The notes under the pieces are model-generated. The model was not told the origin of the DNA, ran no database searches, and saw only the letters and a program-made list of their open reading frames with translations. 64,000 nucleotides of DNA from Marisediminicola sp040546025 (GTDB taxonomy: Bacteria > Actinomycetota > Actinomycetes > Actinomycetales > Microbacteriaceae), in NCBI RefSeq assembly GCF_040546025.1, contig NZ_JBEPNA010000004.1, positions 146,294 through 210,293 of the forward strand. The letters are read 5' to 3'. Shown here piece after piece: positions 8,815 to 16,905 of this stretch. Position 1 is the stretch's first letter. Each line of letters starts with the position of its first letter. The position numbers and the translations under genes were made by a program.

Positions 8815-9189
8815 AGTGCATGACGAGGCCGAGGTGCTTGAGCACGCCATCTCAGACCGGCTCCTGAACGCCTGGGACCGAACCCTCGGCTACCCCACCC
8901 ACGACCCGCACGGAGACCCCATTCCTAACGCAGACGGGGTCCTCGCGGAGACGAGCGGGGTCAGGCTTCACGACCTCACCCCTGGCAGTGCCGCACAAGT
9001 CATCCGAGTGTCAGACCACGACGCCGAACTGCTGCGCTACTTGGACGAGCTCGGCATCCGTGTCGGAGCCACGTCGAGGTCACGAACAATCGTCCGTTCG
9101 CCGACTCGACCACGGTGCGCCTGGAACGCGGAACCGTTGACCTCTCTGCCACCGTCACCAATGCCGTCTGGGTTACCCCCGGCCGCTAG
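8519..9189 (+). pseudogene. mntR: mntR (DtxR-family metalloregulator), frameshifted
   Basis: A metal-dependent repressor of the DtxR/MntR family. The N-terminal winged helix (residues 1-60, VSTSELAAAMGVSASTASSALSKL in two pieces) and the helical dimerisation/metal domain (about 60-140, HRIIETYLVQI and EAEVLEHAIS) are intact. The C-terminal SH3-like domain is broken: after RVGAT at about 9071-9074 the frame slips, and VEVTNNRPFADSTTVRL through WVTPGR continues in the next frame to a stop at 9187-9189. One missing base restores the full protein of about 223 residues. It converges (CTAG overlap) on the exchanger/zinc-ribbon operon, which fits a manganese role. It could be a real mutation or a sequencing error. 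Confidence 0.85.
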
Positions 9190-9455
9190 CCGAACAGCTC
9201 GCCCAGCCAGTTCTCCTTGCGCCGAGGCTTCTGGCCTGCATACCCGTGATCATCATGCCGACCGTCGTAGTCAGAACGCGCCGGCCTTGCGGCTCCTGCA
9301 GCTGCTCCGGGGCCTGCAACTCCTGCAGACCGTTCGATGATCTTGTCGAGCTCGCCACGGTCCAGCCAGACCCCGCGGCATTGGGGGCAGTAGTCAATCT
9401 CGATGCCGGAGCGTTCCGACATCACCAGCGCGGTGCCGTCAATGGGGCAGTTCAT
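9186..9455 (-). CDS. TFIIB-type zinc-ribbon protein
   Basis: An 89-residue protein with a zf-TFIIB-like ribbon at its N-terminus: MNCPIDGTALVMSERSG, then YCPQCRGVWLDRGELDKI. The rest is a Gly/Ala and charged linker with the tail NWLGELFG. The function of this small family is unknown. Its ATG overlaps the exchanger stop by 4 bp (ATGA), so it is translationally coupled to the exchanger and under the same manganese riboswitch. Its stop shares CTAG with that of mntR on the other strand. Confidence 0.85.
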   Translation of the reverse strand: MNCPIDGTALVMSERSGIEIDYCPQCRGVWLDRGELDKIIERSAGVAGPGAAAGAARPARSDYDGRHDDHGYAGQKPRRKENWLGELFG

Positions 9456-10726
9456 GCTTTCACCTCTCGGTCGTTGTGCGTGAGTTGATCGTGGTCGACG
9501 ATTTCGGGCCCAGGGCTGCGCCGGAAGGGTGCCGCAAGGGTTGGCAGGATGTCGTGCCGGTGAATCACCAACGCCACGATCGCGATGACGATGTGAATGC
9601 CGCTGAGAACGTAGCGGCCGGTTGTGTCTGTGACGAAGAACTGCACCGCAAACAGCGCCGCCAGCGCGATCGCCGACCACCGGTGGAATCGCAGCGCAAC
9701 GATGATCGCCACACCCATTACCGTCTGGCTCGCGGTGAGAACAAACTCCTCGACCTGGCGGGCGTCGAGGGCAAGGTCCCCGCCGCCACCACCGAGCCAG
9801 TGGGCCACCGGAAGCGAGCCCACGAGAAGGGTCCATTGGTTGATCTTGGACGCGATCAGGATGCCGATCGCGGCAGCGCCCATGCCCCGCAACGCGAACA
9901 TGACCGCGACTATGAACTCCGGCGCCTCAGATGCCAGCGGCGCCAGCCACTGCACCAGGAAGTAGCTATCGATCCCTAGGGCACTGCCGGAGTCGACAAG
10001 CGCGGTCGCGAACGGCTCAGCGGAGAAGAGGATGATCGCCGCGGAGACCACGAACATGCTGATCACCGTGACACGTCGCGCGATAGTGGGCATCCCTGCG
10101 ATGTGAGCGGCTGTTCCCACGAACTTCTCGTCACCGTGGTCATGCACCCGGCTGGCCCGCCACAAATAGAGACCAAAGATTGCAATAAGGATGATCCCGA
10201 ACCACATGGCGATCGTGCCCATCACCGGGATGACGAAGGCGAGCAATGCGACAATTGCTAGCACCCCGACATCCATTCGGCTGTTGCCCGGCAGCTGAAG
10301 AACTCGAGGCAATGCCTTACCGGTCGCACCTCGCTCGCGGGCGATGCGCCGAGCGACGAATAACGCGACAAAGACGATCAAGGGCCAGCCGAAGCCCAGG
10401 AGCAGCCGGTTGGAGCCGGTCATGTTGGCGGCCGCGAATTGCTTGTATGCCGGGTCCGAACCCGAGCGGAACGCGTAATACAAGTCGACCGCGTACTCCG
10501 GTAGTACAGCGATGAGCGCAAGGATCGCGATCGCCAGAGCGCCCGAGATGTCTTTCTGTGCGGCTTCAGCCGCCCACGCCAACATGAAAGATGCTGCAAC
10601 GACTGCGGCACCAAAGATGAACAAATCGACTACCGGGTTGGGGGCGAACCCTGTAATGCGGAATGTGATTGCCGGTGTGGCAATCGCCAGGCACAAGATG
10701 ATGCGCCTCAAAAGTGGGCCGGGCAT
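9452..10726 (-). CDS. Na+/Ca2+-exchanger-family cation transporter (Mn2+ export likely)
   Basis: A 424-residue integral membrane protein of the cation/Ca2+ exchanger superfamily with two inverted Na_Ca_ex repeats. The alpha motifs are visible as IAVLPEYAVDLYYAF (first repeat) and APLASEAPEFIVAVMF (second repeat), each with a membrane acidic residue for cation binding. About ten to eleven membrane segments are expected. The ATG at 10726 is chosen over an upstream in-frame TTG at 10762 because AAGGA lies 8-12 bp before it and the upstream part falls in the riboswitch terminator region. The yybP-ykoY riboswitch upstream and mntR next door indicate manganese export or tolerance; the family name alone would suggest calcium. 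Confidence 0.9.
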   Translation of the reverse strand: MPGPLLRRIILCLAIATPAITFRITGFAPNPVVDLFIFGAAVVAASFMLAWAAEAAQKDISGALAIAILALIAVLPEYAVDLYYAFRSGSDPAYKQFAAANMTGSNRLLLGFGWPLIVFVALFVARRIARERGATGKALPRVLQLPGNSRMDVGVLAIVALLAFVIPVMGTIAMWFGIILIAIFGLYLWRASRVHDHGDEKFVGTAAHIAGMPTIARRVTVISMFVVSAAIILFSAEPFATALVDSGSALGIDSYFLVQWLAPLASEAPEFIVAVMFALRGMGAAAIGILIASKINQWTLLVGSLPVAHWLGGGGGDLALDARQVEEFVLTASQTVMGVAIIVALRFHRWSAIALAALFAVQFFVTDTTGRYVLSGIHIVIAIVALVIHRHDILPTLAAPFRRSPGPEIVDHDQLTHNDREVKA

Positions 10727-10764
10727 AGCTGGTCCTTCGGTCTGGCCGTGACCCGAGGACAAGC

Positions 10765-10805
10765 AAAACGCGAGACCTCGGCCATGGGGATGGCCGAAGG
10801 TCTCG
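10765..10805 (-). terminator. Intrinsic terminator of the Mn riboswitch expression platform
   Basis: On the minus strand GAGACCTTCGGCCAT pairs with ATGGCCGAGGTCTC around CCCC (10771-10805), followed by CGTTTTGC. The 5' arm includes the GAGACC that belongs to the conserved 3' side of the aptamer. Metal-stabilised aptamer and terminator are therefore mutually exclusive, an ON switch. Confidence 0.75.
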
Positions 10806-10915
10806 TTCGCTCCGAAAGAATCAGAGTGGCAGGCCGGGCACTCGTCCTGAGCGCCAGTATGTCGACCTACCGCGACGCCCGCCGATGTTGCGGACTGTGG
10901 GAACTACTCCCCTTC
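10771..10915 (-). promoter_or_regulatory. yybP-ykoY manganese riboswitch
   Basis: Read on the minus strand, the leader has the family's conserved blocks in order: AAGGGGAGTAG (10904-10914), GTCGACATACTGG (about 10850-10862) and GAACGAGACCTTCGGCC (about 10790-10806). These correspond to the B. subtilis yybP elements GGGGAGUAG, GUUGACAUACG and GCAAGACCUUUGCC. The aptamer lies about 45 bp before the exchanger RBS. Known members bind Mn2+ and turn on exporters. Confidence 0.9.
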
Positions 10916-10919
10916 GATG

Positions 10920-11544
10920 TTTCAAGCTAAGCAGACCACCACAAGCATTTCCATGCTTACGCATGTATTTGGTTTCTCAAAATGCTGAGTTCGACGCATC
11001 AAACTTCTGCGGACACCTGGGAGGAGCTTGGGCTCACAGGTCATAGCCCATCTCTCGTGACGGATCAGGAAACACCCTGGCCTGTTCTGGGAAGAGTCCG
11101 CCCATGGTTGCGCCTGGGTTGGGTGGCTGGGGGGTATCCATTGCCGCAAGGCTCGCCGCATTAGCGGATCCCCGATAGGAGGAACGAAGGGCAAGCCGAT
11201 CGACGTTCGCTGTACCTGGGTCGCCACCCGCCGACACCGCGATCCTGGCTCACGCGAGCGAAGTTGAGCGAGGAGCCCCGCCAGGCATCGTCAACGCACT
11301 CTTCCCCGCAGATCGCGCACGACTCCTTTCGACCAAGCGGTACATCCGGCGAGCTCCCCGCGGCTAGCGCGTCCGCTGTCATACGGCAGCCGGGCGTAGC
11401 GGGACTCGAAATGCGGCGGCCGGAGAAGCTCGATCTCAGTCAATAGTCGAAGCCATCGCCGCGACGCCCCACGGGCTTGGTGTGAAAACGGATAACGCGA
11501 TTCACCAAAATGCTTAAATTTGGTTACCACGCTTGCCATTTCCA
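10920..11544. other. Intergenic region without recognisable gene
   Basis: About 620 bp between the riboswitch and the araB fragment. Short open frames on both strands (one minus-strand frame has CAICGEEC) lack supporting RBS or family likeness. The riboswitch promoter should lie near 10920-10980. Otherwise it is probably decayed DNA. Confidence 0.5.
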
Positions 11545-11790
11545 CTACGCTACGGCGGCCTTGAGCACCTCGACGTAGTCGGCCGGCACCTGCAGCGCCC
11601 AGTCCGGAGGGAGTACCGCACCGCTCGACGCCGGAACGGTGTCCATGACCGCGTGCGGATAGTCGTGCGGGCCGGTGCGGAGCTCCGCGCCATCCGACAC
11701 GCGCACCACGACGGCCCGACCGGACAGGGTGCCGAAGTCGATGCCGATGACGTACTGATCAGCTGCGCGGAAGGTCGTGGACTCATTCGT
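11545..11790 (-). pseudogene. araB: Ribulokinase (araB) N-terminal fragment
   Basis: The minus strand translates to DQYVIGIDFGTLSGRAVVV and then PHDYPHAVMDTV and DWALQVPADYVEVLK before a stop at 11545-11547. This is the N-terminal FGGY-kinase ATPase fold of L-ribulokinase, with only about 80 of roughly 560 residues left. There is no start codon in frame near the 5' end, where the reading runs into the truncated M56 peptidase on the other strand at about 11790. The fragment marks a recombination junction. Confidence 0.85.
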
Positions 11791-11825
11791 CGTGGGCCAC
11801 GCTGCTGCCCCAGAATGCGGCCGCC

Positions 11826-12575
11826 GTGTGTCAGCGGTGCCTCGCCGCGGCCAACCCGTTCCCAGGAGCCACGATCGACACGGGCATCCCGGCCGTCCTG
11901 CTGCTGGCGCTGCCTGCGCTGCTTGCCCTGACGCTCGCGGTCGGGATTACCGACCAGATACTGCGGCGCGGGCGGCGTTCCCGCGAGGCCGCCAGCCAGC
12001 TGCTGCGCGGTGCGCAAAGGCGCCGCATGCATGGACACGACGTGTCGGTGGTCTCAGCCGAGCGGCCGTTTGCAGTCACCTTTCCCGCCCGCCACGGCGG
12101 CATTGTCGTGTCCACCGGCGCCGCGGCCGTGTTAGACCACGATGAGCTCGCCGCGGTGCTGGCCCACGAGCACGCCCACCTGAGCCAGCACCACCACGCG
12201 GTCTCGTCCCTTGTGGCCTCCGTCGGGGTATTCCTGCGGTGGGTTCCGCTGATTGCCGCGGCGGCGGACGCGTTGCCCCAGTACCTCGAGATCGCTGCCG
12301 ACAACGACGCGCGCCGCGCCGCCGGCACCCCGGCGCTCGTCAGCGCGCTGATCAAGCTCGGCGAGCGCGTCCAGCCAGCCGACCAGGACCAGTCCTTCAC
12401 CGAGGCGCTGCACGCAACGGGACCCGAACGCATCCGCCAGCTCGTGCGCCCCGTCGACGGCCGCGCCGGAGCCCTCCCGGCGATGATCATCGGGTCCTAT
12501 CTCGTCGCGCTGGCAGTCGCCAGCGCCGCCGTCACCCTGCCCTACGCCGCAGCGGCACTGAACGGGTGCGCATGA
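11826..12575 (+). CDS. M56-family membrane metallopeptidase, 5'-truncated
   Basis: A 249-residue remnant of a BlaR1/M56-type membrane zinc peptidase. The zinc motif HEHAH sits in VLAHEHAHLSQHH, preceded by a membrane segment (LLLALPALLALTLAV) and followed by EIAADNDARRA (third ligand region) and a C-terminal membrane helix. Coding potential continues upstream of the GTG at 11826, in frame through LLPQNAAAVCQRC, to about 11790, where it abuts the araB fragment; the first membrane segments are therefore missing. The catalytic part is complete. The 3' end overlaps the next ATG (ATGA). No BlaI-type repressor, the usual partner, is present. Confidence 0.8.
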   Translation: MCQRCLAAANPFPGATIDTGIPAVLLLALPALLALTLAVGITDQILRRGRRSREAASQLLRGAQRRRMHGHDVSVVSAERPFAVTFPARHGGIVVSTGAAAVLDHDELAAVLAHEHAHLSQHHHAVSSLVASVGVFLRWVPLIAAAADALPQYLEIAADNDARRAAGTPALVSALIKLGERVQPADQDQSFTEALHATGPERIRQLVRPVDGRAGALPAMIIGSYLVALAVASAAVTLPYAAAALNGCA

Positions 12576-13093
12576 GCGCCCCGCGCCGCCGCGACATCGC
12601 CAGACTGACCGTGGCCGGACTATTCATCGCGGCGGGGGCCCTGTTGATCGGCGCACTCACCGCGCCTCAAACGGTGGAGCACGCCTATGGGGCGGCCAAG
12701 ACGTCGATCACGGGAGCGGTTGACGAGGTGCGCGAAGTGACATTTGGCGTGCTGCCGACCGTGCAACTCGGTTCCACCGGCGGCATGCCGTCGCTGGATC
12801 AGTGCGATGGCACTTTTACCGAGATGGCTTCCTACGAGCGGGAGGGAGTGCCTCCGGTCTGGGCAGCCCACAACAACTGTCTCGGTGACGTGCTTCTGCC
12901 GTGGGAGTCGGGGCAGCACATCCGACTCGAGGGTAATGGCCAGGTTTATGAAGTCATCGACATCCGGCACACGGACAAAACGTGGGCCACCACCGAGGAC
13001 CTCATCGGACTCGGCGGGTCCCTGGCCCTTCAGACCTGCCTCTACGGCGAGGATCGCATCAAGTTTGTGGGCCTCGAGCCGGTCCGGTCCTGA
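12572..13093 (+). CDS. Membrane-anchored sortase-like protein
   Basis: A 173-residue protein with an N-terminal membrane anchor (about residues 10-30) and an extracytoplasmic domain. Sortase-like landmarks occur in order: His in VWAAHNNC, the GDVLLPWESGQHI strand, VYEVIDIR, and LALQTC followed by DRIKFVGL, matching the TLxTC...R signature. Cys in LQTC would be the nucleophile, with the His and Arg completing the site. It is shorter than most sortases and has an extra Cys next to the His. It is coupled to the M56 peptidase by a 4-bp overlap. The sortase assignment is inferred from motif order; no LPXTG-type substrate is seen nearby. Confidence 0.6.
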   Translation: MSAPRRRDIARLTVAGLFIAAGALLIGALTAPQTVEHAYGAAKTSITGAVDEVREVTFGVLPTVQLGSTGGMPSLDQCDGTFTEMASYEREGVPPVWAAHNNCLGDVLLPWESGQHIRLEGNGQVYEVIDIRHTDKTWATTEDLIGLGGSLALQTCLYGEDRIKFVGLEPVRS

Positions 13094-13218
13094 CGCGCAC
13101 CTGAGACATCGTATTGCTCAGACATGAGCCCGACATCGTTGGCGACCCCGAGCAGCCGATCCATGAGCTCGGTCGCGTCCGCCAGCAGACCGCTACGCCC
13201 AGATGCCGGCGCTCTCAT

Positions 13219-13890
13219 CTACCCCTCCTCGACGTTCCGCCCGACGTGATCTGACCCGCGGCTTCGTCGGATTCGTCTGACGATCAGCAGTGCGATCACG
13301 ACGACAATGGCCGCGTAGGCCGAGTAATTGAGATATTGAGAATACTTGTCGATAAGTGCATATTGCGTGCCAAGCGCGGCACCAAGGCCGATCAGTAGGA
13401 GGTTCCAGAGGACGCTTCCGGCGACGGTGAAGACGCTGAAGGTCATCAGGTTCATTCGCTCCGCGCCCGCAGGCAGCGAGATGAGACTCCGTACGCCGGG
13501 GATGAATCGTCCGAAGAAGATCGCTGATTTGCCGTGTCTGGAGAACCATCCAGCGGCTTTCTCGAAGTCGTCTCGGTCGACAAGAGGAAGTCGTGACAAC
13601 CAGCGGATGGATCGTTCCATTCCGAAGGCTGCTCCCAGATAGTAAAGGAGGACGGCACCGAGATAGGCGCCCAGCGTGCTGGTGAGGACGATCAGTGCGA
13701 AGTTCATCTGGCCCTGTTGCGAGAGAAATCCAGCCAGAGGCAAGATGATCTCGCTGGGGATCGGGGGAAAAACTGTCTCCAAGAAGGTGAACAGACCGAC
13801 ACCCCCTTCGCCGAAGTTGGACATTAGCTGGACTGCAAAACCGAGGATCCCAGAGAGATCTTCCGGGGAGGTGGTGGGCGATGCGATCAC
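13219..13890 (-). CDS. DedA-family membrane protein
   Basis: A 223-residue DedA/VTT-domain protein, a family linked to undecaprenyl-phosphate and phospholipid flipping. The re-entrant motif ETVFPPIPSEIILPLAG (about residues 38-54) and the signature FFGRFIPGVRSLISLPAG (about 124-141) are both present, with four to five membrane helices and a basic cytoplasmic tail. GTG start at 13890 with AGAAAGAAG upstream. It is on the same strand as the phosphoesterase at 13950 with a 59-bp gap, so the two may be co-transcribed. Confidence 0.92.
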   Translation of the reverse strand: MIASPTTSPEDLSGILGFAVQLMSNFGEGGVGLFTFLETVFPPIPSEIILPLAGFLSQQGQMNFALIVLTSTLGAYLGAVLLYYLGAAFGMERSIRWLSRLPLVDRDDFEKAAGWFSRHGKSAIFFGRFIPGVRSLISLPAGAERMNLMTFSVFTVAGSVLWNLLLIGLGAALGTQYALIDKYSQYLNYSAYAAIVVVIALLIVRRIRRSRGSDHVGRNVEEG

Positions 13891-13949
13891 GGGCTTCTTT
13901 CTGAGGTTTGCAGCGACACATGGTTGGGAGTCCAGTCATGCGGGCGCTA

Positions 13950-14855
13950 TCAGCGCTCGATCGTGAACGTATCGATGAGTGTTCCCGATTGGGTGATCGC
14001 CCGGCCGATGAGGCGCTCGTCATAGACGAGCAGATCCAGGTAGTGCAGGGTGGAGCTGCTCACCTTGGTGAAGTCTTCCCGGCCAGTGGGGCGGAGTTTC
14101 GCGCCAGCTCCCGACACGACGTAGGTCACCCCGTCTTGCGGTAGTGAGCGCTGGTAGTCGTGGTCGTGCCCGGCTAACACCAATGGGACGTCGAATTCAG
14201 CGAATAGCGGGCTCCATGCCCGCCGCACCGCCAGATCTGATCCGTGGTGCCCTGCGGAGTATGCGGGGTGATGCATCGCGACGAGCGTCCAAGTTCGATC
14301 CGGCGTAGGTTCCGCCAAGGTGTTTCGCAACCAGGCGGTCTGTGCGGGGTCTTCGACCCTGTTGGAATCGAGCACGATCAATCTGACCGACGCGATTTGC
14401 TCAACGTACCAAGGATTGTCCTGCCCCAGCGCGGCGAGGATCTGTTGTTGCTCATTGCTGCGGTAGTCGTGGTTGCCGAGTACCGGAATCAGCTCGGCCC
14501 CCGCGTCGATTATTGGTGAGAATGGTTCGGTGACTGCATCGCCGAGCAGCGCTACCTCGCCGTCCTCGTAGATCAGATCACCCAGCAGCAGCAGTGCATC
14601 GTACGGGTCATCTTGTGCTTCAAGGGCCATCCGTCGCGCGGTCGCATGTTCGGCTTCAGTTCTCGTGCCGGTGTCTCCCGCTACCGAGATTCGTGCCTCG
14701 GGATTCCCCGCTATCGGGGGCACCGTGTCGCCGGCGATCGGGGACGATGCTTCATTGTTGAACGGGGTGAAGTTGGGTGGGGACAACAAAGTGATGCTCA
14801 CGATGGCAGCGACGCCAACCGCGGCGGCCGTTATCGCAGCGGACCGGATGCGCAA
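13950..14855 (-). CDS. Exported calcineurin-like metallophosphoesterase
   Basis: A 301-residue phosphoesterase with the dimetal motifs GDTGTR, LLGDLIYEDG, GNHDY, MHHPAYSAGHH and AGHDHDYQR in family order (a purple-acid-phosphatase-like layout). The N-terminus is a signal or anchor helix (AAITAAAVGVAAIVSITLL). The TTG start at 14855 is preferred because GGGAGAG lies just upstream and the peptide then begins with a normal signal sequence; an in-frame ATG at 14957 would add 34 low-complexity residues. Likely substrates are phosphomonoesters outside the membrane. Confidence 0.85.
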   Translation of the reverse strand: MRIRSAAITAAAVGVAAIVSITLLSPPNFTPFNNEASSPIAGDTVPPIAGNPEARISVAGDTGTRTEAEHATARRMALEAQDDPYDALLLLGDLIYEDGEVALLGDAVTEPFSPIIDAGAELIPVLGNHDYRSNEQQQILAALGQDNPWYVEQIASVRLIVLDSNRVEDPAQTAWLRNTLAEPTPDRTWTLVAMHHPAYSAGHHGSDLAVRRAWSPLFAEFDVPLVLAGHDHDYQRSLPQDGVTYVVSGAGAKLRPTGREDFTKVSSSTLHYLDLLVYDERLIGRAITQSGTLIDTFTIER

Positions 14856-14970
14856 TGTTCTCTCCCGCTGATCGAATCGAATGGGTGGTGTAGCTATACA
14901 GGGGTGAGCGGGAGTTGCCGAACCAGTGGCGGAAGCGCTGAAGGGGCGCTTCGCCACCGGTCGGGGGGGG

Positions 14971-15486
14971 TTAGTCGTCGTTTGTCGCGGTGTCGTCGTC
15001 AGTGTCCTGGGCGAGGACGCTTCCGTTGCCTGCGTCGACCTTCACATCGACCGAACTGCCGTCCGCGGCGGTGACCTCAACACTGTAAACGACGTACCCG
15101 TTCTCGTTGTCGAGCTCGACCGCTCCTGCTGTTCCGGGAACCGCGGCAAGGGCCGCGGCGGTGGCCTGTTCTGGAGTCGTCGTCGCCAAGGGCTGCAGAC
15201 TCATCGACTCCTCAGCCTCAGACGCCTCGTTGTCCTTCCCCTCAGCTTCGGTGCCCTCGGCTTCGGTGCCCTCGGCCTCGGTGCCCTCGGCTTCGGTGTC
15301 CTGGGGAGCGGGAACGCTGCCGACATAGGTGGGGTCCTGTTCCTGGGAGCCGCCCTCCGTGGTCGAGTTGCTCCCTCCGGAAGTGGCGGGTGAGTTAGTG
15401 GAGGCCATCGCGACCCCGGCGCCGCCGAGGGCGAGTCCGCTGATGAGGATTCCTGCGGTGACGGTCCGCTTGATCGGAAATTTCAT
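14971..15486 (-). CDS. Secreted PepSY-domain protein with TEAEG repeats
   Basis: A 171-residue exported protein with a signal peptide (about residues 5-30, ending near VAMAS), a Ser/Gly/Glu-rich linker, and a C-terminal PepSY domain (TPEQATAAALAAVPG, YVVYSVEVTAADGSSVDVKVDAG). The linker holds four tandem TEAEG units encoded by 15-bp repeats (about 15245-15300). ATG 15486 is selected because AAGGAG sits 8 bp upstream; the ATG two codons earlier is too close. PepSY domains bind or restrain peptidases. The gene next to it is a broken sensor kinase; in this group PepSY genes often neighbour two-component systems. Confidence 0.88.
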   Translation of the reverse strand: MKFPIKRTVTAGILISGLALGGAGVAMASTNSPATSGGSNSTTEGGSQEQDPTYVGSVPAPQDTEAEGTEAEGTEAEGTEAEGKDNEASEAEESMSLQPLATTTPEQATAAALAAVPGTAGAVELDNENGYVVYSVEVTAADGSSVDVKVDAGNGSVLAQDTDDDTATNDD

Positions 15487-15512
15487 GGTCATTGCTCCTT
15501 CTAGCTTGTCGG

Positions 15513-16548
15513 TCACGTGGTTTCGTGACCGTGATTAGAGGCTATAAAGAGGGCGATGAGATGAGCATGAGAGAGCTCGAACCTGCGATGCCACCGTGTG
15601 CGGAGGGGAAGCCGCAACGTCACTGTGGTGCCGCGTCCGTGCTGGGAGTCGAGAGCGACCGATCCTCCGTGTGCATTCATAATCTGTTGAACGAGGGCGA
15701 GGCCCAGGCCATGGCCGGGTGTGGTTCTCGTGTCGTCGGCGCGCCAGGACCGTTCGAACGCGTGCGAGAGCTGATCGGTGGTCATTCCTATTCCGTCGTC
15801 GCGAACCTGAATGACGGCCGTCACGTCCGCGACTGTCGTGGTCACGCCGATGGCACCGGCTGGGTCGCTGAATTTGAGCGCATTGTCCACTAAGTTTCCG
15901 ATCGCGCGAGAGTTGAGTTCGTCAGATCCCGAGACGGGACCTGGCGCGCCAAGGTGCGCTCTCACGATCGGGCTTCCTGTCTGAGCGCCAGTGGCATGTG
16001 GCACGACGCCGACGACGGCTGCGTTGACATCGACTGGAGCGACGCCGGAGGCGAGTTCCTCTTTCGTCTCGTCGTTAGGGACAGTCTGAGGAGATCGTCG
16101 GCGAGCCGGGTCAGCCCGTTCACCGCGTCAAGGGAGGTGGCAATGGCGACTTGGTAGTTGGTCGCCGTGCGTGAGCAGGTTAGGGCCAGCTCGAGTTCAG
16201 CTTGGATCATGCTAAGGGGGTGCGCATTTCGTGGGAGGCACCGTCGACGAATTGTTGTTGCCGCTCGAAGCTGGCCTTGATGGGCTTCAGTGCGGCGCGT
16301 GCCATCAGCCAGCTGGAGAGAGGGATGGCAACGAGCAGGCAGGCGTAGAAGAGGAGGAGCGCTGTTCGCAACAATTCAAATCCTTGCTCCGCTCCGATCA
16401 CTGCTCCTTCTCCGTCGTGTTCGGCTGCATCGAAATCGAACGTTCCTTTCACGAAAATAGAGATTCCGATCGCGAACACCGCGAACCGTCCTTATTGAAT
16501 GACGGCGTAGGCGACCGTGAGTCGGATCGTCGCCTGACGAAATATCAC
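15513..16548 (-). pseudogene. Sensor histidine kinase, multiply disrupted
   Basis: A diverged second copy of the kinase at 16906-17847. From GTG 16548 it reads IFRQATIRLTVAYAVIQ, then a TAA, then FAIGISIFVKGTFDFD and the H-box ASHEMRTPL. A frameshift at about 16207 follows, then IQAELELALTCSRTA, another shift near 16060, and finally the ATPase lobe with NLVDNALKFSDPAG, DDGIGM and GLGLALVQQI. At least one stop and two frameshifts make it inactive. The GTGA overlap with the response-regulator tail at 16545 is conserved from the parental arrangement. Confidence 0.88.
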
Positions 16549-16658
16549 TTGTCTGCGGCAATCAGGTAGCCGTCCCCTCGGCGCGTTTGGATGATGTCCG
16601 GTTCCGCGGGAACGCCCAGTTTTTGGCGGAGGTAGCGGATGTAGCTCCGCACGACATT
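16545..16658 (-). pseudogene. OmpR-type response regulator, C-terminal tail only
   Basis: Thirty-seven codons in frame, NVVRSYIRYLRQKLGVPAEP then IIQTRRGDGYLIAADK and stop: the recognition helix and wing of an OmpR/PhoB DNA-binding domain. It aligns to the end of the intact regulator at 17844-18524. The receiver domain and most of the effector domain are gone; the break joins directly to a phosphoesterase fragment at about 16658. Confidence 0.85.
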
Positions 16659-16893
16659 GCAGGTTCTCGAACATCACGACCACCACGTGGTCGAAGGCGC
16701 CGGTGGGTCGCTCCGGTCGATCGTCGAAGCGCAGTGACGGCTGCTGGTTCACCGCCGACCCGACCGCGTCCGCGCCAACGCCGGCCGCGGCCGTGCCCGC
16801 CGCCACAATCCCCACCGTCCTGAGAAGCGTGCGCCACGACGGCGATCGGTTGTCCTCGAGTCAAGGATCTGGTGGCGCCTCCGGGCTCATCAT
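16659..16893 (-). pseudogene. Alkaline phosphatase/phospholipase C-type N-terminal fragment
   Basis: The minus strand encodes WRTLLRTVGIVAAGTAAAG (twin-arginine-like or hydrophobic signal region), a linker, and GAFDHVVVVMFEN, the opening strand of the phosphoesterase family of secreted phospholipase C and acid phosphatases, whose first metal ligand is the Glu in MFEN. The frame then switches directly into the response-regulator tail. A stop after MMSPEAPPDP separates the apparent start codon from the rest. It is a chimeric deletion scar. Confidence 0.65.
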
Positions 16894-16905
16894 GGTGGTC
16901 TCGAT

